DNA of 64,000 bases. Source: Streptomyces sp. Edi2. GTDB lineage: Bacteria > Actinomycetota > Actinomycetes > Streptomycetales > Streptomycetaceae. Positions 8,830-17,248 of this stretch are shown here, piece after piece. Positions within the stretch are counted from its first letter, which is position 1. Each line of letters opens with the position of its first letter. Both the position numbers and the translations under genes were made by a program. Location of the stretch: the NCBI RefSeq assembly GCF_040253635.1, contig NZ_JBEJGX010000003.1:2418001-2482000 (forward strand), written 5' to 3'. Under the pieces are notes generated by a model that was not told the DNA's origin, ran no database searches, and saw nothing but the letters and a program-made list of their open reading frames with translations.

Positions 8830-10800
8830 GTGAAGCAGCAGCAAGCGACACCCCAGCGTCCGGACCGCACCTCCCCCGGCAGCCTTGAGGACATCGGTGA
8901 CGTCATCGACGTCGAGCAGGCCGAGGCGGCGCTGGTCGAGCACTACCCCCGGCTGGTCCGGCTGGCCTATCTGGTCCTGCCGCCGGGCCAGAGCCGCGGC
9001 CGGCGGGTGCTGGCCGCCCACGGGGTGGTGCAGCGGACCCTGCCGCGCCAGCGCAGCTCCACCCGCGGCCTGGGACTGCCCGCCCAGCGCGCCGGCACGG
9101 ACGCGGCGATCGACCCCGGCTACGCCTTCGTACGACTGCGGGTCCTGCGGGCCGCCCTGGCCGCAGGCCGCTCGCGCCGGTGGCTGCCGGTGCCGCCGCC
9201 CCCGTTCCCCCAGGTCTGGGGCCTGCGGCTGTTCCCGCGCTCCGGCGGGGCCGATGAACTCGCGCTGGACCAGGCGCTGTCGGCGCTGTCCGGCCCGGGC
9301 CGGGCCGCGTTCGTACTGCGCGATCTGGAGCGGCTGAGCGCCCCCGAGACGCGCCGGGTGCTGGAGGCCGCCGGGGTGGCACACCCCCGTGCGGCGCTGG
9401 ACGAGGCGGAGCGGGCCACGACGCCGGCCGGCAGCCGGGACCGGTCGCTGCTGGAGTCACCGGAGTTCGACCCGTGCGCGCTGCAGGCCAGGCCGACGGA
9501 TCTGATCCGGCGGCGGCAGCACGGCAGGGCGGTGCTGACCGCCGGTGTGGCGGTACTGGTGTGCGGGGCGCTGCTGGGGATGCCGGGCGACGGCTGGGGC
9601 CCGGACGGCGCCGCCGCACCGGCCTACGCACGCAACGCGGCGTCCGAAGCCGCCCTGGACCCCGGAAAGCTCGTGGTGAGCTCCGCGACGGCCTGGAAGA
9701 ACGCCGCCCGGCAGGACTTCTCGGCCTGGCCCGCCCGCGGCGACCGGATCCACGACAAGGCGCTGCTGCGGCGGGCGCTTGCCGTGTGGGCCAGGCCCGG
9801 TGCCGGGGTGCCGGTCTCGGCGACGCCCGGCACCCCGACAGGACCGGCCGCGGGCCCGGCCCAACTGCTCTTCGCGGGCGTGGTGGACCACGTCGTCGTG
9901 GTGCTGTTGCACGACGGGCTGCGGGTGGTGCGCTACGCGGAGGCGGCGGACGGCGAGGGGCAGAGCGACGGCACCGGCGCGGCGGTGGACTTCGCGCGGA
10001 CCGACGGCGCGGCGGCGGATTCCGCGAGCGCGCTGGTCGTGAGCCGTACGCAGGGCAACGTCCGGTATCTGACCGCGCCGTGGGTGAAGTCCGCGCGGCT
10101 GGTCGATCTGCTCAAGCCGGACGCGCCGGGCAGCCGGTTGCGGATCGGGGCCGACGGCACGACCGATCCGGTGCCCACACCGCGGCCCGCGGCGACGTGC
10201 ACGACCTGGCCGGCACTGCGGATGGGCGGCCGCCTGCTCACCGACCTCGGTGAACTGACCCCCGCCCGGCTGACGTACGGCACTCCCCGCAAGCCGGGCG
10301 AGGTGACCGCCCCCCGCGCCAGGAAGGCCTGGGCGCGCACGGCCTGCCAGCTTGCGGCAGTACGCGGCCAGGGCGTCCGCGCGGTGAACGCCTGGAAGTT
10401 CGCCCACCAGCCGCTGCCCGGGGGCGCGGGCAGCGCGGCCTGGCTGTGCACCCGCGCCGAGACCTGGCGCGGCCCCGGCAGCCGGACGATGGCCCAGATC
10501 CAGACGCCGGCAGCGGGCGGCCGGCCCTACGCACCCGGCTCGGTGGCGGCCCGCGCCGAGGGCGGTACGGCCTGCGGCCCCCGGGCACCGCGCGCCCTGG
10601 CCGGGGTGCTGTGGAAGTCCGCCACCGGCCAGTGGTGGCTACTGGCCGCCGGCAGCAGCCAGATCACCTCGATCACCACCACCGGCGACGTACACGGCCA
10701 GGCCCCCGGCCGCCTGCTGACCCTCCCGGCAAAGTCGGGCGACCGAGCGGAACTGAAGGGCCGCCTGGCGAACGGGAAGACGGTCGGGGCGGTGGGTTAG
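8830..10800 (+). CDS. large membrane protein with sigma-factor-like cytoplasmic region
   Basis: The 656-residue protein starts at GTG 8830. Residues 30-205 resemble a degenerate ECF sigma factor: HYPRLVRLAYLVLP at the start and ALSALSGPGRAAFVLRDLERLSAPETRRVLEAAG like a sigma-4 region. A single membrane segment (AVLTAGVAVLVCGALLG, about residues 236-253) leads to an outer region of about 400 residues with Trp- and Cys-containing blocks and no recognised fold. The residues that bind the -10 element in true sigma factors are not evident. It may be a membrane-tethered sigma-like regulator or a sensor. I do not recognise a characterised homologue. Confidence 0.7.
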   Translation: MKQQQATPQRPDRTSPGSLEDIGDVIDVEQAEAALVEHYPRLVRLAYLVLPPGQSRGRRVLAAHGVVQRTLPRQRSSTRGLGLPAQRAGTDAAIDPGYAFVRLRVLRAALAAGRSRRWLPVPPPPFPQVWGLRLFPRSGGADELALDQALSALSGPGRAAFVLRDLERLSAPETRRVLEAAGVAHPRAALDEAERATTPAGSRDRSLLESPEFDPCALQARPTDLIRRRQHGRAVLTAGVAVLVCGALLGMPGDGWGPDGAAAPAYARNAASEAALDPGKLVVSSATAWKNAARQDFSAWPARGDRIHDKALLRRALAVWARPGAGVPVSATPGTPTGPAAGPAQLLFAGVVDHVVVVLLHDGLRVVRYAEAADGEGQSDGTGAAVDFARTDGAAADSASALVVSRTQGNVRYLTAPWVKSARLVDLLKPDAPGSRLRIGADGTTDPVPTPRPAATCTTWPALRMGGRLLTDLGELTPARLTYGTPRKPGEVTAPRARKAWARTACQLAAVRGQGVRAVNAWKFAHQPLPGGAGSAAWLCTRAETWRGPGSRTMAQIQTPAAGGRPYAPGSVAARAEGGTACGPRAPRALAGVLWKSATGQWWLLAAGSSQITSITTTGDVHGQAPGRLLTLPAKSGDRAELKGRLANGKTVGAVG

Positions 10801-10870
10801 GCGCATTGCCCCCGGACCCCGGACAGACAACAAACCTCGGACAGACACCTGCAGACAGACTCTGCGCAGG

Positions 10871-11632
10871 TCACGGACGAGTCGCCGCCAACAGGTCCAC
10901 CACATAGGCCTCTTCCACCGCGCCGTCGGGGAACATCTCGCGCAGCCGCCTGCGCTCCTCGCAGAGAAAGGCCTGCCTGTCGTCCTCGGCCAGGACCAGG
11001 AACGCCGAGCGGCTGGTGATGTTGGCAAGGTGGGTGTCGAGCGGGACTGTGCGGCTCCACCGGACCTGGCGGCGCGCGACCCGGAGCCTCGACAGGCCCG
11101 CGAGCCGGATGGCGTCGACGTCGTCGGGACGCGCCCGGGAAGGCGGCGTCACTCCGCAGTGGTGCGCGATCCGCTCGTGCTGTTCACGGATCCAGGGCAC
11201 GTCAAAGGCGGTGGTGTTCCACCAGACCGCGAGCGCACCGCCCGGACGCAGGACCCGCAGCGCCTCCGGGACCGAGCGGGCGGTGTCGGTCCACTGCCAG
11301 GACTGCGCATAGGTGACGAGGTCGTGGGAGGCGTCCGCGAGCGGGAGGGCGTTGCCGTCACCCCGCACGACCGTTACGTCCGGGAGCCCGGTGCGGAACC
11401 GGGCAGCCATGGCCTCGCCCGGCTCCACACCGATCACGTCCGCCCCGCGCGCACGCAGCAGAGCGGTGGCGATTCCGGTGCCCGCACCGACGTCGGCCAC
11501 GCGGGCACCCGCCAGGGGCCGGCGCATGACCTGTTCGACGAAATCGAAGAGCGCGGGCGGATACGAAGGCCGGCCGGCGGCGTACCGGTCAGCGGCCGCG
11601 TTGAACGAATGGGCGCGGGAGTCGGCGGACAT
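10871..11632 (-). CDS. class I SAM-dependent methyltransferase
   Basis: About 253 residues from the start MSADSRAHSFN. Landmarks are the SAM-binding motif I VADVGAGTGIATALL, the acidic residue in VIGVEPG (motif II), the DGNALPLADASHDLVTYAQSWQW block, and LRVLRPGGALAVWWN (motif III). The N-terminal SFNAAADRYAAGRPSYPPALFDFV is typical of the UbiE/TAM-type family acting on small molecules. It stands alone, with no pathway genes beside it, so the substrate is unknown. The 20 residues encoded upstream of this start are unlikely to belong. Confidence 0.82.
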   Translation of the reverse strand: MSADSRAHSFNAAADRYAAGRPSYPPALFDFVEQVMRRPLAGARVADVGAGTGIATALLRARGADVIGVEPGEAMAARFRTGLPDVTVVRGDGNALPLADASHDLVTYAQSWQWTDTARSVPEALRVLRPGGALAVWWNTTAFDVPWIREQHERIAHHCGVTPPSRARPDDVDAIRLAGLSRLRVARRQVRWSRTVPLDTHLANITSRSAFLVLAEDDRQAFLCEERRRLREMFPDGAVEEAYVVDLLAATRP

Positions 11633-11706
11633 CCGCACATCATCGTCCCCCGCCGCGTCAACCGCCCAACCGCCCGCCCGGCCCGTGACCATTTCCGGTC
11701 ACAGGG

Positions 11707-12132
11707 CTATGGACGCGCAGGGTCGGCTCGCCGCCGTACCGGGGGCCGGGCCGCGGCCGCCCGCTCGTCGGCGTCCGACAGCCAGAAGTACAGCGGCGGC
11801 AGGGCGAGTTCGAGGACCGTCAGGACGATCTGGAAGCTCTGCGGCGCTCCGTGGACCGCCATCGACAGCAGCCTGCCGATGCCGCCGAGCAGGAAGATGC
11901 CGGCCAGCCACCGCACCGCCGTGGACGGGACCGGCGACTGCCGTGCCGCCCAGATCCAGGCGAGGCCGTAACCGAGGAAGACGGCTCCGTAGTACCGCTC
12001 CCGGCTGTCGACGGTCGCGCCGGCCGAGCCCTCGCCCGGTACCGAGTCGATGCCGAGCGCGAAATGAAAGACCCCGATCGCCGCGCAGGCGACCCCCATT
12101 GCCAGCACCAGCCACTTGAGAAGTCCGGCCAT
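11707..12132 (-). CDS. DUF4345-type small integral membrane protein
   Basis: The 141-residue protein has four predicted membrane helices: residues 5-25, 49-62, 70-91 and 98-116. It shows the YYGAVFLGYGLAWIWAAR core and a basic C-terminus, matching DUF4345 proteins. It is transcribed divergently from a TetR gene, with a long operator between them, so it is the likely regulated target. The role is unknown. Confidence 0.75.
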   Translation of the reverse strand: MAGLLKWLVLAMGVACAAIGVFHFALGIDSVPGEGSAGATVDSRERYYGAVFLGYGLAWIWAARQSPVPSTAVRWLAGIFLLGGIGRLLSMAVHGAPQSFQIVLTVLELALPPLYFWLSDADERAAAARPPVRRRADPARP

Positions 12133-12147
12133 GAGGCGGCCACCTTT

Positions 12148-12179
12148 CCCCGCTAGTAGATGCCTGTCTACCAGCGGGG
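12148..12179. promoter_or_regulatory. TetR operator: 13-bp arms, 6-nt spacer
   Basis: CCCCGCTAGTAGA (12148-12160) and TCTACCAGCGGGG (12167-12179) are inverted with one mismatch. GTAGACAG recurs at 12193-12200, matching the CTGTCTAC half inside the operator. It sits between the divergent DUF4345 and TetR starts, so the TetR protein probably represses both. Confidence 0.8.
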
Positions 12180-12222
12180 AACGTACGGCGGTAGTAGACA
12201 GGTGTCAAGTAACCTGAGGGGT

Positions 12223-12870
12223 GTGACCACGCGCCGCAGACTCGATCCCGCCGAGCGCCGGAGCCAACTGCTCGGCTTCGGCGCCCAGCTCTTCGCGGCG
12301 AAGCCGTACGACGAGGTGTTCATGGAGGAGGTCGCCGAACGGGCCGGCATCTCCCGTGCGCTGCTCTACCGCTACTTCCCGAACAAGCGCGATCTGTTCG
12401 CCGCGGTCTACCAACAGGCCGCCGACCGGCTGCTGGCCCGGACGCAACTCGACCCGGCCCGCCCCGTGCGCGAGCAGCTGTCCGCCGGACTCGATGCGCA
12501 CATCGACTACTTCATCGCGCACCGGAACACCGTCCTCGCGGCGAACCGGGTACTCGCCGGCGACCCGGTGATCCAGGCCGTCATCACCGACGAGCTGTCC
12601 GAGCTACGACGGCGGCTGCTCGACTCCACGATGCTCGGCGAGGGCCCCCGTCAGATGGTGTCGGCGGCACTGATGAGCTGGCTGGTGTTCGTCCGCACCC
12701 TGTGCGTGGACTGGCTGACACACCAGGCGTTCAGCCGCGCCGAACTGCACGACATGTGCGTCGGCGCCCTGCTGGGAGCGCTGCGCCCGGTCATGGACGT
12801 CGACGCGCCGCCGGCCGACGGCGAGCAGCACCCCACGGACCGTAAGCCCGGCGCTGCCGACGCCCGTTGA
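12223..12870 (+). CDS. TetR/AcrR-family transcriptional regulator
   Basis: The 215-residue protein starts at GTG 12223 (VTTRRRLDPAERR) after AACCTGAGGGGT. The alternative upstream ATG lies inside the operator and is rejected. The helix-turn-helix is at residues 30-62: FMEEVAERAGISRALLYRYFPNK, a strong TetR signature. The C-terminal ligand domain is helical. Autoregulation and control of the divergent DUF4345 gene are inferred from the operator. The gene is followed by a REP-like element. Confidence 0.88.
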   Translation: MTTRRRLDPAERRSQLLGFGAQLFAAKPYDEVFMEEVAERAGISRALLYRYFPNKRDLFAAVYQQAADRLLARTQLDPARPVREQLSAGLDAHIDYFIAHRNTVLAANRVLAGDPVIQAVITDELSELRRRLLDSTMLGEGPRQMVSAALMSWLVFVRTLCVDWLTHQAFSRAELHDMCVGALLGALRPVMDVDAPPADGEQHPTDRKPGAADAR

Positions 12871-12899
12871 CCCTTCGTCGCCGCCCAAGGGCACACCAC

Positions 12900-13147
12900 A
12901 CTGGGAAACGCCCACGCCAGCGGCCCGCCCCCACCCACCTTCACTTACTCCACCCACGGGAGGGGACGGGCCGGAGGGGCCGGTGTGTGGGACGTAAAGC
13001 GAAGCAGTCCCACACACCGGCCCCGCAGGCCCGTCACCGCACCCACAGCCCCGCGCAGCGGACCGGCCCGCCGCAGGCGAAACAAGAGAAACCCCCACGG
13101 CGGGCCAGCCGAAAACGTGCCGAGGCAAAGCGCAGCGAACGGCCCCC
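12900..13147. repeat. REP-like intergenic element, copy 1
   Basis: The core hairpin is 12965-13035. The outer stem is GACGGGCC with GGCCCGTC and the internal loop is gga/gca. The 18-bp inner stem is GGGGCCGGTGTGTGGGAC (12976-12993) with 13007-13024, and the loop is GTAAAGCGAAGCA (12994-13006). A tail follows with GCGCAGCGGAC, GCCCGCCGCAGGCG, AACAAGAGAAACCCCCACG and GCAAAGCGCAGCG. It fills the space between the convergent TetR and pullulanase genes and may also terminate both transcripts. Confidence 0.85.
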
Positions 13148-15814
13148 TCACCCGCGCCGGAACACCGCCACCGTGCGGGCCGGCACGGTGAAGGTCCCCG
13201 ACGTCCGCGCGTACGACGCACCAGCGGCGGTGATCCGGTCCGCGCCACGGGCCTGCACGGGATGCAGCGCATAGCGGTCGCCCGCGAGTGCGCGGACGGT
13301 CTGGTCCTGGCGGTGCGGGGTGGCGTTGAAAACGATGACGAGGTGGGCGAGCCGCATGGTGATCACGCCGGGGGTCTCGTCCTTCCCGGAGAGCGGGAAG
13401 GACAGCGCCGACTGGACCCGGGCGGTGGTCGCAAGGCCGAAGGCCGGTTCCGTGGCGTGGATGCGCAGCAGGTCGCGGTAGGCGGCGGAGGCCTGGTGGA
13501 CCGCGGCGCAGCCGGGGCGGAGCGCGGGGTCGGCCAGGAGCGGCCGGGCGTAGGGCCACTTGTCCTTGTTGTCGGCGGCCGGCGGCAGTCCGCGGCCGAA
13601 GCCGTTGCCGTCGGCGCAGTTCCAGTGCAGGGCGTTGAACCAGTCGCCGCTGTCGAAGGAGTTGCGGTCCAGGGACTTGGAACGGAGGAGGTCGGAGCCG
13701 GCCTGGGAGAGCGCCGGGCCCTGCGAGAGGGCGGCGGTGGCGAGGGCGAGCACCTGCATACGGGAGCGGTCGGCGGCGCCGGTGCGCGGCGGGAGTTTGT
13801 AGGCGAGGGCGTCGTAGAGGGTTTCGTTGTCGTGGGCGTCGGCGTAGGCGAGGGCGTCGCCGGGGGCGGCGGCGTAGCCGGCCGGGGCGCCGTTGTAGTC
13901 GATCCGGGAGCCCTTGACGCGGTGGCCGGTGCTGTCGGTGAAGGTGTAGTCGGCGAGGTTGCCGGTGAGCCCGACCTTGATGAGGTCCTGGTAGTGGAGG
14001 AGCCGGGCGCGCTGCTCGGCCGGACTCCCGTTCTCCTTCGATGAATTGGGGTCGGTATAGAGGCCCGAGGCGAAGCCCTGGACGCGGGGGTCGCCGTCGA
14101 ACGGGCTGCCGCCGCGGACCGCGTCCCGGGCCCGGTCGCTGAAGGTCGCGATGCCGGTGCCGGCCATGTTCCGCTGGGTGGCCTGGACGAAGCGGGCGTC
14201 GTTCGCGGCCTCGCCGAAATTCCAGCCCTCGCCGTAGAGGACGATCCTCTTGCCGTCGACGCCATCCTTCTCGGGAGTCAGCGCGTCGAGGGCCTTTCTG
14301 ACGGCCAGGATGTTGGCCTTGGGGTGGTGCCCCATGAGGTCGAAGCGGAAGCCGTCGACCTTGTACTCCTTGGCCCAGGTGACGACGGAGTCGACGACGA
14401 GCTTGCCCATCATGGTGTGTTCGGGAGCGGTGCCCGAGCAGCAGGTGGAGGTGGCGACGCTGCCGTCGTCCATGAGCCGCTGGTAGTAGCCGGGGACGAT
14501 CCGGTCCAGGACGGAGTGCGCGTCCTGGCCGCTCGCTGCGGTGTGGTTGTAGACGACGTCCATGACGGTGCGCAGTCCGGCGCCGTTGAGGCCCTGGACC
14601 ATGCGGCGGAACTCGACGGTGCGGGCCGGGCCGCCCGGGTCGGAGGCGTAGGACCCTTCCGGGACGGTGTAGTGGAGCGGGTCGTAGCCCCAGTTGTAGG
14701 CGTCGCGGCCGGCCGTCTTGCCGATGCAGTCCTGCTGGCGGTCGGAGTCGGGGGCGTACGAGGCCAGGTCGCAGCCGGGGCGGGCCTGGTCGGCGGGCAG
14801 CTCGGGCGTGGTGGCGAAGTCGAAGGCCGGCAGCAGGTGGACGTAGGAGGTGCCGGACCGGGCGAGGGCGGCGAGGTGCCGCATGCCGTCCGAGCGGCGG
14901 TCGGTGAAGGCGAGGTACTGACCCGGGTGGCGGGAGGTGCGGTCCTCGACGGAGAAGTCGCGGATCTGCAGTTCCTGGATGCGGGCACGGCGCAGCGGTA
15001 CCGCGGCGGGCTTCGTCAGCCCCGACCAGCCGGGCGGGGCGAGTTCCGGGTCGTCGAGGTCGGTGACCACGCTGCGGGCCGAGTCGGCGGTCAGCGCGGT
15101 GGAGTAGGGGTCGGTGACCTTGTTGGTGACGGTCTTGCCGACGGTGGGCGCCCAGACCGTGACGAGGTAGCGGTACGGCTTTCCGGTCCAGTCGCGGGTG
15201 CCCGTGGCGCGCCAGATGCCGGTGGCGTCGTCGCGCCGCATCGGGACGGTACGGCCGTCGAGTTCGAGGGCGACCGTGCGGGCGGTGGGCGCCCAGACGG
15301 AGAGGGCGGGACGGCCGTGGCGGAAGACCGGGCCGAGCGCGGCGTGCCGGGCGCGGGCGCCGTAGAGGTCGTCCAGGACGCCGGGTATCTGGACGCCGGT
15401 GGTGGCTCGCCCCCCGTCGGCCGTGCGCTGGGTGGCGAGCAGTTCGCCGCGCAGGGCGGTACGGGCGAGGTGGCGGTCGCGGGGGTCGACGGTGAAAGCC
15501 GGGTAGCCCGTCAGATGCGGATAGGCGAGCCGTTCGGACGGGCTGAGGGTGCCGGGCCTGAGCCGTATCCGCTTGCCGTGCGCCCCGAACTCCAGTTGGG
15601 AGGCGGTGTGTTCCGCGCCCTTCCAGATGACGGTGTCGCGGTCGATCCACTGGGCCCCGGCGTCGGCCGGTCCGGATTCCGGACCGGCCGCCTGCGCAGG
15701 GCGTGGCGGGGACGAGACGAACAGGGCCGCTGCGCCGAGGACAACGGCGAGGGCGGCGGCCAGGCGCCGGCGGGGGCGACGCGCGGCGGGGAACCGGCGT
15801 GGGGTGGAGGACAT
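13148..15814 (-). CDS. pulA: secreted pullulanase-type alpha-1,6-glucosidase (GH13)
   Basis: The protein has 888 residues with a Sec signal: RRPRRRLAAALAVVLGAAALF, ending near AQA. An N-terminal carbohydrate/accessory region and an isoamylase-type N domain (residues 150-240, SVWAPTARTVAL) precede the GH13 barrel. Visible motifs are YNWGYDP, VMDVVYNHT, DGFRFDLMGHH (nucleophile Asp near 491), LYGEGWNFGE (acid/base Glu near 527) and ADAHDNETLYD near 661. The YNWGYDP motif is diagnostic for pullulanases. It would debranch glycogen- or pullulan-like polymers outside the cell and feed the maltodextrin transporter encoded 16 kb away. GCAAG half-sites like those in the mal promoter lie just upstream. 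Confidence 0.92.
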   Translation of the reverse strand: MSSTPRRFPAARRPRRRLAAALAVVLGAAALFVSSPPRPAQAAGPESGPADAGAQWIDRDTVIWKGAEHTASQLEFGAHGKRIRLRPGTLSPSERLAYPHLTGYPAFTVDPRDRHLARTALRGELLATQRTADGGRATTGVQIPGVLDDLYGARARHAALGPVFRHGRPALSVWAPTARTVALELDGRTVPMRRDDATGIWRATGTRDWTGKPYRYLVTVWAPTVGKTVTNKVTDPYSTALTADSARSVVTDLDDPELAPPGWSGLTKPAAVPLRRARIQELQIRDFSVEDRTSRHPGQYLAFTDRRSDGMRHLAALARSGTSYVHLLPAFDFATTPELPADQARPGCDLASYAPDSDRQQDCIGKTAGRDAYNWGYDPLHYTVPEGSYASDPGGPARTVEFRRMVQGLNGAGLRTVMDVVYNHTAASGQDAHSVLDRIVPGYYQRLMDDGSVATSTCCSGTAPEHTMMGKLVVDSVVTWAKEYKVDGFRFDLMGHHPKANILAVRKALDALTPEKDGVDGKRIVLYGEGWNFGEAANDARFVQATQRNMAGTGIATFSDRARDAVRGGSPFDGDPRVQGFASGLYTDPNSSKENGSPAEQRARLLHYQDLIKVGLTGNLADYTFTDSTGHRVKGSRIDYNGAPAGYAAAPGDALAYADAHDNETLYDALAYKLPPRTGAADRSRMQVLALATAALSQGPALSQAGSDLLRSKSLDRNSFDSGDWFNALHWNCADGNGFGRGLPPAADNKDKWPYARPLLADPALRPGCAAVHQASAAYRDLLRIHATEPAFGLATTARVQSALSFPLSGKDETPGVITMRLAHLVIVFNATPHRQDQTVRALAGDRYALHPVQARGADRITAAGASYARTSGTFTVPARTVAVFRRG

Positions 15815-15844
15815 GGGTCATGGTTCTATCCGTGCCGATTCCCC

Positions 15845-15876
15845 ACTGCAAGACCTTACGCAAGACATTGCAAGGG
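15845..15876. promoter_or_regulatory. cluster of GCAAG half-sites upstream of pullulanase
   Basis: GCAAG occurs three times at 11-12-bp spacing (near 15848, 15860 and 15871), and one copy forms CTTACGCAAG. GCAAG/CTTGC is the half-site of the palindrome upstream of malE at 32816-32836, which points to control by the same LacI-type MalR. Confidence 0.55.
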
Positions 15877-16238
15877 TGCTACGTTCCCGCAGGAGCCGCT
15901 CCGGGCGACCGGAGGCCCGCCCTGACGCGGGCCCACGCGCCCGGCCGACCGGAGCGGCGCCGATGGAGAGTGTGCGCACCGCAGCGGTCTGCGGGCGTCA
16001 CGGCGCACAGGGCGCTACGGCGCACGGGGCACTACGGGCAGCGGCCCCCTGCAGAGATCATGGGCGAGGTGGCCAGGTCGACACGGCCGGAGGCGGTGTC
16101 GACCTGACGGCGACCGCTCTCCTCGTCGTCGCGAGGCCGGCAGCTACGAGACGGTCGCGGACTTGGCGGACCGTCGCGGCCGGTGCGGGGCCACCACGAG
16201 CACGGTGGTGACGCGTGACGGGTGACAGGTGACAGGTC
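15877..16238. other. intergenic region with no recognised gene
   Basis: About 360 bp between the pulA promoter side and the 3' end of the DUF6801 gene. It has short GC-rich direct repeats (GGCGCACAGGGCGCTACGG followed by a variant), but no supported frame, RNA or hairpin stood out. Confidence 0.5.
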
Positions 16239-17198
16239 TCAGCCCCGGTCGGCGGCGCGGCGACGGTGCTTCAGCCATGAGCCGAAGGCGACGGCGCCCG
16301 CGAGGAGAGTGCCCACGACCGGCAGGATCAGGCCCCTGGTGTTCTGGTCAGCGGTGGCGACGGCGCCCGTCGCCGACCCGCGGGCCGCGTCTCTCGCCTG
16401 AGCCGGCCTCCCGGCGGCGGAAGTCCCCTCGGGCCCGGCGGCGCCTGCGGCCGTTGAGCCCTTGGCGTGCGTATCCGAGGTGCCGGACGTGGCCGATCCG
16501 GTCGTCGTCCCCGTCCCCGTCCCCGTCCCTGCCCCCGCCCCCGCTCCTGCCCCGGCCCCTGCCCCTGCCCTCGTCCCTTTCCTGGTGATCTCGAACGACC
16601 CCACGACCTCGGCGTGTCCGCTGTCCGGCGTGCACCGCACAGTGGACTCGCCCAACACGTCGCCGCTCGCCTTCTTTGCGATGACGTGCAGGGCGAGGTC
16701 GCCTACGGTGATCCGCGCACGGCCCGGCCGGCGGAACGTGAGAGGGGGCGCGGTGCCGGTCGCCGTGACATCAAAGGAACCGGATGCCGGGATGCTGGTC
16801 TTGGTGATGCCGAGGGGCACCGTGACGCGCCTGTTGTCCCGTGGCGCGGACACCCCGATCTTCGCGGCCACCGTGCCCTCAACGGTCCGCACACCGAGCA
16901 CACGGAGCTTCGGGGTGAAGTCCGCATCCACCGTCGTCCTCGCGCCGATGGCGAATTTCCGGCTGGATTCGCCGACCGGGACCGACTCCGGGATATCCGC
17001 GTCGATCTTCGCCCTGAACGGCAGGTCTTTGTTGATCACCGGAACGTGGCAGGTGTACTTCAGCGAGCGCGGTACCGGTTGTGCGGCCGCGGTTCCGGCT
17101 CCGGAAGCTCCCACGACTCCGATGGCAGCCCCTAATGCCGCCACCACCCCAAGGGCACTGCGCACCCTTGGCCTTTCCGTCCTGCACCGTGCAGTCAT
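16239..17198 (-). CDS. exported DUF6801-domain protein with C-terminal membrane anchor
   Basis: The 319-residue protein has a signal peptide (about 1-40, ending TAAAQ). A beta-rich DUF6801 domain covers residues 45-205: SLKYTCHVPVINKDLPFRAKI, VEGTVAAKIGV and SGDVLGESTVRCTPD. A low-complexity Ala-Gly then Thr-Gly dipeptide run follows (about 212-235), then a Ser/Thr/Gly linker, and finally a membrane helix ILPVVGTLLAGAVAFGSWL with KHRRR after it. The overall plan is that of a cell-surface protein anchored at its C-terminus. The two Cys residues in the domain probably pair. Function is unknown. Confidence 0.8.
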   Translation of the reverse strand: MTARCRTERPRVRSALGVVAALGAAIGVVGASGAGTAAAQPVPRSLKYTCHVPVINKDLPFRAKIDADIPESVPVGESSRKFAIGARTTVDADFTPKLRVLGVRTVEGTVAAKIGVSAPRDNRRVTVPLGITKTSIPASGSFDVTATGTAPPLTFRRPGRARITVGDLALHVIAKKASGDVLGESTVRCTPDSGHAEVVGSFEITRKGTRAGAGAGAGAGAGAGTGTGTGTTTGSATSGTSDTHAKGSTAAGAAGPEGTSAAGRPAQARDAARGSATGAVATADQNTRGLILPVVGTLLAGAVAFGSWLKHRRRAADRG

Positions 17199-17248
17199 AT
17201 GACACCCCCGTGAGTTGTTCCGTTGTGTGCCCCATCGGTCCGCGACGG

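Noticed and set aside
11016..12119. Plus-strand frames antisense to the methyltransferase and DUF4345 genes
   Set aside because: No domain or ribosome site; the minus-strand genes have clear family motifs.
13148..15814. Pullulanase plus mal genes as a horizontally acquired island
   Set aside because: Codon use and GC resemble the rest of the window, and the mal-glnE-nadE-panB order is the usual Streptomyces one.
12945..15863. 972-residue minus-strand frame over the pullulanase gene
   Set aside because: It is an Arg/Pro-rich shadow in another frame of the same strand and shows no domain; the pullulanase frame carries all GH13 motifs.
15511..16211. Plus-strand frames upstream of and over the pulA 5' end
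   Set aside because: No ribosome site or domain; they are antisense to the signal peptide region and intergenic DNA.
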